DNA of 64,000 bases from Palaemon carinicauda (lineage: Eukaryota > Arthropoda > Malacostraca > Decapoda > Palaemonidae): assembly GCF_036898095.1 (NCBI RefSeq), contig NC_090726.1, forward strand, positions 40,750,615 to 40,814,614. The letters run 5' to 3'. The notes under the pieces are model-generated. The model ran no database searches and had not been told where the DNA came from. It worked only from the letters and a program-made list of their open reading frames with translations. The translations under genes were made by a program, and so were the position numbers. This document shows, one piece after another, positions 11,001 to 21,577 of this stretch. Position 1 is the stretch's first letter; every line of letters begins with the position of its first letter.

Positions 11001-12373
11001 TTATGGGAATGTAGTGGCTGAGCCCCCGCCTACTACTGCATTCGTTGCTACGAATGGTCCCAGGGTGTAGCAGTTCTCGTAAAGAGACTGAACATCTTTG
11101 AGATAGAATGATGCGAACACTGACTTGCTTCTCCAATAGGTTGCATCCATAACACTCTGCAGAGAACGGTTCTGTTTGAGGGCCACTGAAGTAGCCACAG
11201 CTCTCACTTCATGTGTCCTTACCTTCAGCAAAGCAAGGTCTTCTTCCTTCAGATGAGAATGTGCTTCCCTAATCAGGAGCCTGAATAGGTAAGAAACTGA
11301 GTTCTTAGACCTTGGAAGAGAAGGCTTCTTGATAGCACACCAAAAGGCTTCTGATTGTCCTCGTAAAGGTTATGACCTTTTTAGATAGTACCTAAGAGCT
11401 CTAACTGGGCAAAGTACTCTCTCCAGTTCGTCCCCCACCAAGTTGGACAGGCTTGGGATCTCGAACGACTTAGGCCAAGGACGTGAAGGAAGCTCGTTTT
11501 AGCAAAAAACCGAGCTGCAAGGAACATGTAGCCGTTTCAGATGTGAAAACTGTTCCTGCTGAAGGCGTGGATCTCACTTACTCTTTTAGCTGTTGTCAAG
11601 CACACGAGGAAAAGAGTTTTCAATGTGAGGTCCTTAAAAGAGGCTGATTGGAGAGGTTCAAATCTTGATGACATAAGGAACCTTAGGACCACGTCTAGAT
11701 TCCAGCCTGGAGTGGACAACCGACGTTCCTTTGAGGTCTTAAAAGACCTAAGGAGGTCCTGTAGATCTTTGTTGGTGGAAAGATCCAAGCCTCTGTGGCG
11801 GAAAACCGCTGCCAACATACTTCTGTAACCCTTAATCGTAGGAGCTGAAAGGGATCTTACGTTCCTTAGATGTAACAGGAAGTCAGCAATCTGGGTTACA
11901 TTGGTACTGGATGAGGAAACTGCATTGGCCTTGTACCAGCTTCGGAAGACTTCCCCTTTAGACTGATAGACTCTGAGAGTGGATGTCCTCCTTGCTCTGG
12001 CAATCGCTCTGGCTGCCTCCTTCGAAAAGCCCCTAGCTTTTGAGAGTCTTTCGAAAGACTGAAGGCAGTCAGACGAAGAGCGTGGAGGTTTGGATGTACC
12101 TTCTTTACGTGAGGTAGACGTAGAAGGTCCACTCCTAGAGGAAGAGTCCTGGGAATGTCGACCAGCCATTGCAGTACCTCTATGAACCATTCTCTCGCGG
12201 GCCAGAGCGGAGCCAACCAACGTCAGCCGTGTCCCTTTGCGAGAGGCGAACTTCTGAAGTACCCTGTTGACAATCTTGAACGGCGGGAATGCATACAGGT
12301 CGAGATGGGACCAATCCAGCAGAAAAGCATCCACGTGAACTGCTGCTGGGTCTGGAATCGGAGAACAATACAA
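11001..12373 (-). pseudogene. DIRS A tyrosine recombinase, broken
   Basis: The N-domain and first part of the core are open at 12240-11537 (motifs ARGFSKEAARAIARARR, PTIKGYRSMLAAVFRH, CLTTAKRVSEIHAFS with the first catalytic Arg). Small indels around 11290-11540 then destroy the frame. The C-terminus is open again at 11231-11001, with THEVRAVATS (HxxR) and SVFASFYLKDV (Tyr). All catalytic residues can be seen but are not in one frame. Upstream in another frame lies the methyltransferase-like end of pol. Confidence 0.85.
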
Positions 12374-12379
12374 CGGGAG

Positions 12380-13325
12380 CCTCTAGGTTATCGAGGTAGC
12401 GAACAGATCTATGGTTGGCTGACCCCACAGGGCCCAAAGTCTGCTGCAAACATTCTTGTGAAGGGTCCACTCTGTGGGGATGACCTGACCCTTCCGGCTA
12501 AGGCGATCTGCCATGACATTCATATCGCCCTGAATGAACCTCGTTACCAGCGTGAGCTTTCGATCTTTTAACCAGATGAGGAGGTCCCTTGCGATCTAGA
12601 ACAACTTCCACGAATGAGTCCCTCCCTGCTTGGAGATGTAAGCCAAGGCTGTGGTGTTGTCAGAGTCCTCCTCCACCACCTTGTTAAGCTGGAGGGACTT
12701 GAAGTTTATCAAGGCCAGATGAACCGCCAACAGCTCCTTGCAAAAGATGTGAAGTGTCCTTAGCTCCTGATTCCATGTTCCCGAGCATTCCTGTCCGTCC
12801 AAAGTCGCACCCCAGCCCGTGTCTGATGCGTCAGATAAGAGACGGCGGTCGGGTTTCTGAACAGCCAAAAGTAGACTTCCTTGAGAAGAAAGCTGTTCTT
12901 TCACCACGTGAGAGTAGACCTCCTCTCTTCGGAAACAGGAACTGAGATCGTCTCTAGCGTCATGTCCTTTATCCAGTGAGCCGCTAGATGATACTGAAGG
13001 GGGCGGAGGTGGGGTCTCCCTAACTCGATGAACAGGGCCAGCGATGAAAGTGTCCCTGTTAGACTCATCCACTACCTGACTGAGCATCGGTTCCTTCTCA
13101 GCATGCTCTGGATGCAAACTAGGGCTTAGTAGATCTTTGGGGCCGACGGAAAAGCCCGAAAAGCTCGACTCTGAAGATCCATACCCAGGTAGACAATGGT
13201 CTGGGATGGGACGAGCTGGGACTCCTCAAAATTGACCAGGAGGCCCAGTTCCTTTGTCAGATCCATAGTCCATCTGAGAATCTCCAGACAGCGACGACTT
13301 GTGGGAGCTCTTAAAAGCTAGTCAT
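12380..13325 (-). pseudogene. DIRS A RT thumb, RNase H and methyltransferase-like remnant
   Basis: Read on the minus strand, the domain starts at DD of the RT active site, followed by a stop, then LLRAPTSRRCLE. The thumb (VPSQTIVYLGMD) and RNase H follow (SDASDTGWGATL, KELLAVHLAL, DSDNTTALAYIS, then a degenerate DRLSR) and the sequence ends in the DLFATS/YAFPPF region. Frame changes and stops occur near 13130, 12900 and 12560. The whole RT fingers and palm up to YL are missing. Compare 21577-19352 in element B for the intact form. Confidence 0.85.
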
Positions 13326-13985
13326 CTGACGGAGCCGGACACAAGATCATGGTACTGCTGCACAGTCTGTGAACTGTCAACCATGGGGAAGCGAGGAAGT
13401 ACAGTGACAACCCGAAGCTGTCTAGACTGTCTGGGTCGTACAGACAACTCCTTATCGGGTTGCTGAGGTTGCCGCACTGCGTCACAACAAGTTACTTCTG
13501 CTGTTGTTGAACGTCTTCCCAGTGACACACTGACTCCGTAAACAAAAAATCCTCTAACAAGGACTAAGCTTGGACTGCATGTCTTGCAACACAGCTCAAG
13601 GTCTATGGGAGCAGGTGTGGTAACAGACGGGGTTAGCGACTGAAGTGGAACCATTACCTTCCCTGGAAGCATGTTATGCTTAAATAAAAGTCCATAGGAG
13701 GCTACGCAGCTAAAGGCTCCTCTCCAAATGACAGAGTCCTCAAGGGAATATCAGAAGGAGGGAGAATAGCACTTTCTCATCTACAGGAACCATATCTGAG
13801 AAAAGCTAAGTTCTCTCAGTGAGGGTTTCACTGGTGCAAAAGCAGCAGACTAGAAGGCAACGTTATGAAACTGCTTGACAGTCTAGTGAGTTGGCAACAA
13901 CCAAAGATGTGTGACTGAGAAGCATGCGGTAAGGTATGCAGAGCATGCTGTATGTAGAGCATGCTGTAAGGTAAGCAGAGCATGT
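13326..13985 (-). other. Lineage-specific filler in DIRS A with no counterpart in B or D
   Basis: About 660 bp lie between the RT breakpoint and the gag repeats. The stretch is shared with element C (30472-31120) but I cannot align it to elements B or D. It contains a 116-codon open stretch (13672-13322) without recognisable motifs. Confidence 0.6.
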
Positions 13986-15200
13986 TGCATGGCGTGCGGC
14001 TTATGCTGCATGGGATGAGGCTCATGCTGCATGGGATGAGGCTCATGCTGCATGGTATGAGGCTCATGCTGCATGGGATGAGGCTCAAGCTACAAGGGAA
14101 GAGGCTTATGCCGCATGCGTTAAGGAGGATGCCGCATAGTATGAGGCTCCTGCCTCATGGGTTGAGGCGGTTGCCGCATAGCATGAGGCTCCTGCCTCAT
14201 GGTTTGAGGAGGATGCCGCATAGCATGAGGCTCCTCATAGCATGAGACTCCTGCCTCATGGGTTGAGGAGGATGCCGCATAGCATGAGGCTCCTGCCTCA
14301 TGGGTTGAGGAGGATGCCGCATAGCATGAGGCTGCCTCATGGGTAGAGGAGGATGTCGCATAGCATGAGGCTCCTGCCTCATGGGTTGAGGAGGATGCCG
14401 CATAGCATGAGGCTCCTGCCTCATGGTTTGAGGAGGATGCCGCATAGCATGAGGCTCCTGTGAGGTTCCTGCCTCAAGAGTTGCGTCTGCCTTAAGGGTT
14501 GAGGAGGTAGCTGCGCAGAGAGAGGCTCATGCTGTGAAGAATGCGGTTGCTGCATGCGTTGAGGCGGCTGCCTCATAGCATGAGGTTCCTCAAGAGTTGA
14601 GGCTCTTGCCTCAAGAGTAGAGGTTCTTGCCTCAAGAGTGGAGGTGGCTGCCGCAAGAGTTGAGGTTGCTGCCTCAAGGATGGTGGAGGTTGCCGCAACG
14701 CAAGAGGTTGCTGCATAGCGTTGGTATCTGGCAACTCCCAATGCGGCAGCTCACGCGTGGAGGTAGGTTGAGGAACCTCAACATCATACGTCTGGCAGGG
14801 TGGACTGCGCAGAGGTGGAGTTGAGGTTGCTGCCTCGAGGATGGTGGAGGTTGTTGCCTCGAGGATGGAGGAGGTAGTCGCAACGCATGAGGCTCCTACC
14901 TCAAGGGTAGAGGAGGTTGCTGCAAAGCATAAGGCTCCTGCCTCAAGTGTTGAGGAGGTTGCCGCGTGGCAAGAGGCTCCTGCCTCAAGGAAAGTGGAGG
15001 TTGCTGCACAGAGCTGGTATCTGGCAACTCCCAATGCGGCAGCTCACACATGGAGGTAGCTTGAGGAACCTCAACATCATACGTCTGGCAGGCTGGACTG
15101 CGTAGAGGTGGAGGAGCGCTCGCAGGAGGAGGTGTGTTAACCTTCTCTGCCTGAAACTCCTGCATCAACACCGCAAGCTGAGACTGCATTGTCTGCAGCA
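13986..15200 (-). repeat. Gag-derived minisatellites in DIRS A (21-bp and 42-bp units)
   Basis: About five 21-bp units (GATGAGGCTCATGCTGCATG type) lie at 13990-14095 and about eight 42-bp units (CATGAGGCTCCTGCCTCATG followed by GGTTGAGGAGGATGCCGCATA) at 14120-14470. A roughly 300-bp direct duplication follows, with matching blocks at 14705-14815 and 15005-15115. On the minus strand these encode Leu/Arg/Gln/Pro-rich repeats equivalent to the Gln/Pro-rich middle of Gag in B and D. Confidence 0.85.
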
Positions 15201-15724
15201 TAGACCACTAGAGTTTAAGAAAGACAACAACAAACGGAGCTACTGTCCGTTGAGACTGAGGGTCTAAAACAGCTGGTGCGGCAACAGACGGAGCTACTGC
15301 CTGTTGCGATACCACCTAGCCTCTCTGGGAGGTGTGCAGTTGTCGTACTGCAGCAAGTCCGAACTGACCCAGTGCTAATGGCTACACCTAGGAGTTGGAC
15401 TTGCGCGGAAGGGACCGACTTGCACTTAAAAGCTGCAAGATTTGGTCCATGGTTTCTGCGAGAAACCTCTTCCGCAGACGAGGAATAAAAGGGCTCCCTC
15501 GTCTTTGTGTGGGTGGGGTGATCACGTCGGCAACGTGTGTAGATACACCCGAAACCACGGAGGGAAACGTCTGTTCGTCGATCAAGGCCTGCTGAACCCA
15601 TAAGTCCTTCGACATTACTTCTCCCCTGGGCTTGGGAGCTTGTAAGAGGTCCCAGACTAGGCGAACAACTGGCACGAACAGACGAACCCTCGAACGCAAC
15701 ACTGTAACACTTTGCGCTTATCAC
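15201..15724 (-). pseudogene. DIRS A gag remnant (N-terminal part)
   Basis: From Met at 15724 the minus frame gives SVRASCSPSLGPLTSSQAQG and NVEGLMGSAGLDRRTDV, matching Gag residues about 175-220 of element B. The cysteine-rich N-terminus of B and D is absent and is replaced by the leader. A frame change near 15560 disrupts it. Whether any product is made is unknown. Confidence 0.65.
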
Positions 15725-16883
15725 TTTATCACTTTTGATTTTCTGTTTGCACTTATTTCACTGAACTCGAAACTTCAAGTGGTTTGTACCTGAAACACGC
15801 AATTCTATCCTTCCTTAAAAGTTAGTAATTGCGAAAACAGAATTACAATGTAACAGAAAAATATAATGAAAGATAAATAATTCAGTGGCTGGAAAGAGAC
15901 TAAACACTAGATCAAATAAACTACGTTTAAAATCTCTCACCGCATAAAGTTTGAGAACAAGAATAAAACTCTAGAAACGTTTACCTTCTTCCCCTAAAGA
16001 GACTAGGGAGAAGAGCAAAACCGATAACAACGTTACTCGCTTGAACGAAACGTTTATCCTCCTCTCTCTCCCTCCGTCTCTATCTCTCTCTCTCTCTCTC
16101 TTGACTTAGAACCTGAGAGATGAGCCCAATCATATATATCGTTAAAACATATTATTGTTAAAGGAATAAAAAACTGAAAGATTTCCCAAATAAAAAGTTC
16201 CTTTATTAGAATTAAAACCATTAAGCTAAGAAAGAATGAACAAAACGCTAGAATCGGTTTACTCTTACTGCAACGTGACACCGTGAAAATTCTCTCTCTA
16301 TCGTAACGATAGAGCGCAAGTTGAACGTTCTGAACGTCAACAACTGCAGAGACAAAACAAAACGTTAGTTCAACTTTGAAAACAGTACGAGACTATCAAA
16401 GAAATTCTTTCAAAAACATTAAAATAGCATAATATGTTAACAGGTAAAAACGAAATGACGGGCTCAATGTTAATTAACTTCGGTACCAAGAAAAGACCGC
16501 CTACTATTAGGAAAGGTCGAATATATTTGTTAATTTTTAATAAGTTTATAATAAAAGGAAGTTAATCGAAGAGGCCTATAAAAGGCGGAGAGATATAAAA
16601 TAAATCTATAACTTTTGTTAAGCAAAATTAAGAAAAAGAGTCTATACTCTCTTAGACACCAACACTTCCGTCTAAGGGAAGGGTCGGCCATTTAAAAGTG
16701 AAAGAGAGTTCATACTCTCTTCGTCACCATAATTAATCAAATTAATTCCAAAAGCTAGCTAAGCTAATGATAAAACTTCCTGAATAGCGAAAGCTAAACT
16801 CTAGAGCAAATACATCACCAAATCGTGAGCAAAAACTCCAGAATCAACAGCGTATCCATGTAGGTCTAGCCGGAGGCACGACA
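15725..16883 (-). promoter_or_regulatory. DIRS A 5' leader specific to the A/C lineage
   Basis: A 1.16-kb AT-rich leader is nearly identical to 32824-33982 in element C and not alignable to B or D. It contains a (TC)n tract (16082-16101) and small perfect palindromes: CTCTATCG-TAA-CGATAGAG (16296-16314) and two copies of an AGAGT-N4-ACTCT palindrome at 16636-16653 and 16702-16721. No long ORF is present. A regulatory role is an inference from position and conservation. Confidence 0.5.
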
Positions 16884-17040
16884 GAGGAAAAATTGAGGTG
16901 GTGTTGACAAGAAGTACTGGAGTACCTGACCACAGATGGCGCTGTGGTGTTCACCCCCACCTGTATAGCGATCGCTGGCGTATCCCGACCGTAGATTTCT
17001 GTCGGCAACAGAGTTGACAGCTACATGATTATCGGGTAAG
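16884..17040 (-). repeat. DIRS A right inverted terminal repeat
   Basis: Reverse complement of 10322-10479. It contains the small palindrome GTACT-GG-AGTAC, pairing with GTACT-CC-AGTAC on the left. Confidence 0.92.
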
Positions 17041-17054
17041 ATTAATATTGAAAA

Positions 17055-17725
17055 ATAACTGCCTTATGAAGTTCTCTTGATCTAAATAATGCCCCTGAAC
17101 ATCCTACATCTGAATCCCATAAACCAAACACATAACACTCCTTCTCTCATTCAACCAAAGAATCAAGGCATCATAGCTATCCTCAAGAGATCCTCAGTAC
17201 AACATACCTTGCGTTAAGGCTGCTGATGCTATGTTGCCAGATGATCCCACGAACATTTGGGAGTTTTATTTATAAGACATTATAAAACATCAGCAATTAT
17301 CTAACCAAAGTGACTTAAAACACCAATGAATGGTGTATGGAAGGAAATGTGCCCTTAACTCATTAATTATTTCAAAAGTTTTGATGAGTTGATAAGGGAC
17401 ATATTGAGGAATCTGGTATTCCTAGTGACGAACTTGAGATGGAGTTTGAAAAAGATTTTGAGGAGTTGATTGAGGCCCGTAAGCAGCCACTGACTAAAGA
17501 AGACTTATTGGAATTTGAGGAACAACAGATAATTTAAGGATCTTTTTCTGGTCCGTAAGCAAGGAACTTCAAGCTTAAAGATATGCAGCATGCTTTTCAT
17601 TATTCATCAAAGTATATGGTAATCCTTGAGTTGCAGTATCCTACAGTCAACAGTTTACCAGAATTTCTAATGGTATTAAAGATTTGTTCCTTCCATGTAG
17701 GACAATTATCAACCAAAGGAGAAAA
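17055..17725 (+). pseudogene. Tigger/pogo transposase, segment 2 of 3
   Basis: The sequence continues directly from 10284 once DIRS element A is removed: LPYEVLLI is followed by a degenerate form of the DNAPxHP motif. It runs through a decayed DDE region to a well-conserved tail, DFEELIEARKQPLTKEDLLEFEEQQ, split here as DFEELIEARKQ and LTKEDLLEFEE, encoded about 17455-17535. That acidic tail with LTxEDLxELE is diagnostic of Tigger transposases. Several in-frame stops are present. It is interrupted at 17725 by DIRS element B. Confidence 0.8.
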
Positions 17726-17762
17726 ATGTTATTTTTATTAGTAAAATAAATTTTTGAATATA

Positions 17763-17920
17763 CTTACCCGATAATCATGTAGCTGTCAACTCCGTTGCCC
17801 GACAGAATTCTATGGAGGGATACGCCAGCTATCACTATACTAGAAGGGGGTGTACTTACCAGCGCCACCTGTGGCCAGGTACTATAGTACTTCTTGTTGA
17901 CACCTCCTCAATTTTTCCTC
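17763..17920 (+). repeat. DIRS B left inverted terminal repeat
   Basis: 158 bp, reverse complement of 24310-24467 except T at 17836, where the partner implies A. Confidence 0.93.
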
Positions 17921-17964
17921 GGTCCACTGGTTCTCTATGGGGAGGAAGGGAGGGTCAATTAAAT

Positions 17965-18055
17965 CATGATTATCGGGTAAGTATATTCAAAAATTTATTT
18001 TACTAATAAAAATAACATTTTTCAATATTAAACTTACCCGATAATCATGTAGCTG
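17965..18055. other. DIRS B internal complementary region (ICR)
   Basis: The first half is complementary to the element's left end (17726-17785) and the second half to its right end (24445-24481). The two meet at AATAACAT/TTTTCAAT, the exact complement of right end joined to left end. Confidence 0.9.
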
Positions 18056-18452
18056 ATTCACACCCAGGGGGGTGGGTGAAAACCAGTGTACAAGATTAAA
18101 GGATAGCTAAGTATCCCATATTTCATATAACAGTTATCTCAAATAACAATGAAATAATAAGTACCTGGTAAGGAAGTCGAATTGAACCGTTACTCTGCCT
18201 CTTTTTTAAGTTTGTCTTCCTTACTGAGCGCAGCGTTCCCCTTGGAGGCTGAATCAACTCAAAGGTGCTAAAGTATATAGGGCTGCAACCCCTACTAAAG
18301 GACCTCTACACAACCTCTAACCCAGGCGCTTCTCAAGAAAGAATTGACCACCCGCCAAATCAAAAGGATGCGGAAGGCTTCTTAGCCTACCGTAACAACC
18401 ATAAAAACAACAATAAAAGCATTCAAGAGAAAGGTTAAAAAAGGTTATGGGA

Positions 18453-19646
18453 TTAAGGGAATGTAGTGGCTGAGCCCTCACCTACTACTGCACTCGCTGC
18501 TACGAATGGTCCCAGGGTGTAGCAGTTCTCGTAAAGAGACTGGACATCTTTAAGATAAAATGATGCAAACACTGACTTGCTCCTCCAATAGGTTGCATCC
18601 ATTATGCTCTGCAGAGAACGGTTTTTATTAAAGGCCATCGAAGTAGCTACGGCTCTTACTTCGTGGGTCCTTACCTTCAGCAATGCAAGGTCTTCCTCCT
18701 TTAAGTGAGAATGGGCTTCTCTAATCAGAAGCCTTATATAATACGAAACCCCGTTCTTGGACATGGGCCTCGAAGGTTTCTTGATGGCACACCATAAGGC
18801 TTCTGATTGTCCTCGAATAGGTTTAGACCTATTAAGATAATACTTGAGAGCTCTGACAGGGCAAAGAACTCTCTCTAGTTCGTTACCTACCATGTTGGAG
18901 AGGCTAGGTATTTCAAACGATCTAGGCCAAGGACGTGAAGGAAGTTCGTTCTTTGCTAGGAATCCGAGCTGAAAAGAACATGTTGCAGATTCGGTCGTGA
19001 AACCAATGTTCTTGCTGAAGGCATGAACCTCACTGACACTCTTAGCTGTTGCAAGGCAGACGAGAAAAAGAGTCTTGAGGGTAAGGTCCTTGAAGGAAGC
19101 TGACTGGAGAGGTTCGAACCTAGGTGACATAAGGAACCTTAAGACTACGTCTAGGTTCCAGCCTGGAGTGGATAGACGACGCTCTTTAGAAGTCTCAAAA
19201 GACTTAAGGATGTCTTGAAGGTCCTTGTTGGAAGAAAGGTCCAAACCTCTGTGGCGGAGAACTGAAGCCAACATACTCCTGTACCCTTTAATCGTAGGGG
19301 CTGAAAGGGATCTCTCATTCCTAAGATGTAATAGGAAGTCAGCTATTTGGGTCACAGAGGTATTGGTAGAGGATATTGAATTGGTTCTACACCAGCTCCG
19401 GAAGACTTCCCACTTAGATTGGTAGACTCTACGAGTGGAAACCCTTCTTGCTCTGGCAATCGCACTGGCTGCCTCCTTCGAAAAGCCTCTAGCTCTAGCG
19501 AATCTTTCGACAGTCTGAAGGCAGTCAGCCGAAGAGCGTGGAGGTTTGGATGCAACCTGTCTACGTGAGGTTGACGTAGAAGGTCCACTCTTAGAGGTAG
19601 AGTCCTGGGGATGTCGACTAGCCATTGAAGTACCTCTGTGAACCAT
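18453..19646 (-). CDS. Tyrosine recombinase of DIRS element B (catalytic Arg replaced)
   Basis: A 397-codon reading from Met at 19646. This enzyme would integrate the circular DNA copy through a covalent 3'-phosphotyrosine. The N-domain (about residues 30-165) includes VYQSKWEVFRSWC and PTIKGYRSML. The catalytic core follows, with TLKTLFLVCLATAK (about 190), HEVR (His328, Arg331), Trp354 and FASFYLKDV (Tyr364). The first catalytic Arg (Arg203 in element D, AKRVSEVH) is Ser here (codon at 19038-19040), so the enzyme is probably inactive. The frame stays open upstream to 21320 only because it overlaps pol; it is the same frame as gag. It overlaps the pol ORF by 295 nt, as in DIRS1. Confidence 0.88.
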   Translation of the reverse strand: MVHRGTSMASRHPQDSTSKSGPSTSTSRRQVASKPPRSSADCLQTVERFARARGFSKEAASAIARARRVSTRRVYQSKWEVFRSWCRTNSISSTNTSVTQIADFLLHLRNERSLSAPTIKGYRSMLASVLRHRGLDLSSNKDLQDILKSFETSKERRLSTPGWNLDVVLRFLMSPRFEPLQSASFKDLTLKTLFLVCLATAKSVSEVHAFSKNIGFTTESATCSFQLGFLAKNELPSRPWPRSFEIPSLSNMVGNELERVLCPVRALKYYLNRSKPIRGQSEALWCAIKKPSRPMSKNGVSYYIRLLIREAHSHLKEEDLALLKVRTHEVRAVATSMAFNKNRSLQSIMDATYWRSKSVFASFYLKDVQSLYENCYTLGPFVAASAVVGEGSATTFP

Positions 19647-21577
19647 TCTCTTGCAGGCCAAAGGGGAGCAACCAGCGTCAGCCGTGTCCCTTCGTGCGAG
19701 ATGAATTTCTGCAGGACTTTGTTTATTATCTTGAACGGTGGGAATGCGTAAAGGTCGAGATGGGACCAGTTCAGCAGAAAAGCATCCACATGAACTGCTG
19801 CTGGGTCTGGAACTGGGGAACAGTACAGCGGAAGTCTCTTGGTCATGGAGGTGGCAAACAGATCTATGGTAGGTTGACCCCACAAGGTCCAAAGTCTGTT
19901 GCACACACTCTTGTGGAGGGTCCATTCCGTGGGAATGACCTGATTCCTTCTGCTTAGGCGATCTGCTGAGACGTTCATGTTGCCCTGAATGAACCTCGTG
20001 ACCAAAGTGAGGTTTTGACTTCTTGACCAAATGAGGAGGTCCCTTGCGATCTCGTATAGGCTCCTCGAATGGGTCCCTCCTTGCTTGGAGATGTAAGCCA
20101 AGGCTGTGGTGTTGTCTGAGTTCACCTCCACCACTTTGCCTAGCAGGAGGGACTTGAAGTTCAGCAGGGCTAAATGAACTGCTAGTAGCTCCTTGCAGTT
20201 GATGTGGAGCATTCCCTGTTCCTCGTTCCACGTTCCCGAGCATTCCCGTCCGTTCAAGGTCGCACCCCAGCCCGAGTCCGATGCATCTGAGAAGAGATGA
20301 AGATTGGGGGTCTGAATAGCCAACGATAGGCCCTCCCTGAGAAGGAGATTGGTCTTCCACCACAAGAGAGTGGTCTTCATCTCTTTGGTGACTGGGATAG
20401 AGACTGCTTCGAGAGTCAAACTCTTGTCCCAATGAGCTGCAAGATGGAATTGAAGAGGGCGGAGGTGGAGTCTCCCTAGCTCGACGAACAGGGCCAGTGA
20501 TGAAAGGGTCCCTGTGAGACTCATCCACTGTCTCACCGAGCAACTGCTCCTCTTCAGCATGCTCATGATGCAATCTTGGGCTTGGCTTATCCTTGGGGCC
20601 GATGGAAAAGCCCGAAAATCCTGACTCCGAATCTCCATTCCCAGGTACACAATGGATTGGGAGGGAATGAGCTGAGACTTTTCTATGTTGACTAACAGAC
20701 CCAGTTCTCTGATTAAGTCCAAAGTCCAGTTGAGACTCTCCAGACAGCGACGACTCGTGGAGGCTCTCAACAGCCAGTCGTCTAAGTAGAGGGAGGCTCT
20801 GATGTCCGATAAGTGGAGGAATTTTGCTATATTCCTCATCAGATGTGTGAACACCATAGGAGCTGTGCTTAGGCCAAAACACAGGGCTTGGAATTGGTAG
20901 ACAACCTTTCCAAAAACGAATCTCAGGAAAGGTTGGGAGTCTGGATGAATAGGAACGTGAAAGTAGGCATCTTTCAAGTCCAACGAGACCATCCAGTCCT
21001 CCTGCCTGACCGCTGCTAGGACCGACTTCGTCGTCTCCATCGTGAACGTCTGCTTGGTGACATACGCATTGAGCGCGCTGACGTCCAGCACCGGTCTCCA
21101 ACCTCCTGTCTTCTTGGCCACCAGAAAGAGACGGTTGTAGAAGCCCGGGGATTGATGGTCCCGGACTATAACCACTGCCTTCTTCTGCACAAGTAGCGAC
21201 ACCTCCTGGTGCAACGCTAGCCTCTTGTCCTCTTCTTTGTAGTTGGGAGAGAGGTTGATGGGAGATGTGGTCAGAGGGGGTTTGTGGCAGAATGGAATCT
21301 TGTAACCCTCCCTCAGCCAACTGACAGACTGGGCGTCTGCACCTCTCTTTTCCCAGGCTTGCCAGAAGCTCTTGAGTCTGGCTCCTACTGCTGTCTGGAG
21401 ATGCGGAGAGTCAGTTTTTTCCTTTAGAAGCCTTGGAACCTTTCCTAGACTTGCTCCTGGAAGAGTCTGGACGGGAGCTTCCTCGGCTGGGGGCTCTACC
21501 ACGAAAGGGCGGTATGAACCTCGTAGCAGGAGAATCAGCCACTGGGGTGCGATAAGTCCTGGGGACTGAGGTAGCAA
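19352..21577 (-). CDS. Reverse transcriptase-RNase H-methyltransferase-like polyprotein of DIRS element B
   Basis: A 741-residue ORF. RT: the finger motif GGWRPVLDVSALN (about 158), the first palm Asp in SLDLKDAY (about 200), FGLSTAPMVF (about 235), active site YLDD at 264-267, thumb IVYLGMEI (about 310). RNase H: Asp431 (SDASDSGWG), Glu463 (CKELLAV), Asp488 (NSDNTTAL), Asp539 (SADRLSR). After residue 565 comes a segment with IDLFATS, DPAAVHVDAF, LDLYAFPPF and VAPLWPAREWF. In DIRS1-group elements this position holds a Dam-like methyltransferase domain, and the PPF could be a relict DPPY motif, but that is inference. The Met at 21577 lies inside gag, overlapping it by 167 nt, so the true start may be by frameshift or reinitiation. 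Confidence 0.9.
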   Translation of the reverse strand: MLPQSPGLIAPQWLILLLRGSYRPFVVEPPAEEAPVQTLPGASLGKVPRLLKEKTDSPHLQTAVGARLKSFWQAWEKRGADAQSVSWLREGYKIPFCHKPPLTTSPINLSPNYKEEDKRLALHQEVSLLVQKKAVVIVRDHQSPGFYNRLFLVAKKTGGWRPVLDVSALNAYVTKQTFTMETTKSVLAAVRQEDWMVSLDLKDAYFHVPIHPDSQPFLRFVFGKVVYQFQALCFGLSTAPMVFTHLMRNIAKFLHLSDIRASLYLDDWLLRASTSRRCLESLNWTLDLIRELGLLVNIEKSQLIPSQSIVYLGMEIRSQDFRAFPSAPRISQAQDCIMSMLKRSSCSVRQWMSLTGTLSSLALFVELGRLHLRPLQFHLAAHWDKSLTLEAVSIPVTKEMKTTLLWWKTNLLLREGLSLAIQTPNLHLFSDASDSGWGATLNGRECSGTWNEEQGMLHINCKELLAVHLALLNFKSLLLGKVVEVNSDNTTALAYISKQGGTHSRSLYEIARDLLIWSRSQNLTLVTRFIQGNMNVSADRLSRRNQVIPTEWTLHKSVCNRLWTLWGQPTIDLFATSMTKRLPLYCSPVPDPAAVHVDAFLLNWSHLDLYAFPPFKIINKVLQKFISHEGTRLTLVAPLWPAREWFTEVLQWLVDIPRTLPLRVDLLRQPHVDRLHPNLHALRLTAFRLSKDSLELEAFRRRQPVRLPEQEGFPLVESTNLSGKSSGAGVEPIQYPLPIPL

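Larger units (their letters stand above)
10285..17054 (-). mobile_element. DIRS element A, complete but non-autonomous
   Basis: A 6.77-kb element starts ATGTTATTTTCATTAG and ends TTAATATTGAAAA, with coding on the minus strand. It has inverted terminal repeats (10322-10479 and 16884-17040) and an internal complementary region (10524-10614). From 5' to 3' it holds a 1.1-kb leader, a shortened gag with expanded repeats, an RT that begins only at the last two residues of YLDD, RNase H, a methyltransferase-like region and a broken recombinase. It shares the same RT/gag deletion and leader with element C. It is inserted in a Tigger pseudogene. ITR divergence is a single length difference in a T run, so the insertion is recent. 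Confidence 0.92.

Noticed and set aside
13828..15201. Open frames on both strands made of Met/Pro/His/Gln repeats as separate genes
   Set aside because: They are frames of the expanded gag minisatellite in DIRS A, not independent genes.
19647..21320. N-terminal extension of the recombinase ORF to 955 codons
   Set aside because: This stretch is the pol region read in another frame. In element D the same frame is broken by a stop at about 42527 and the recombinase is unaffected, so the functional start is near 19646 (B) and 41599 (D).
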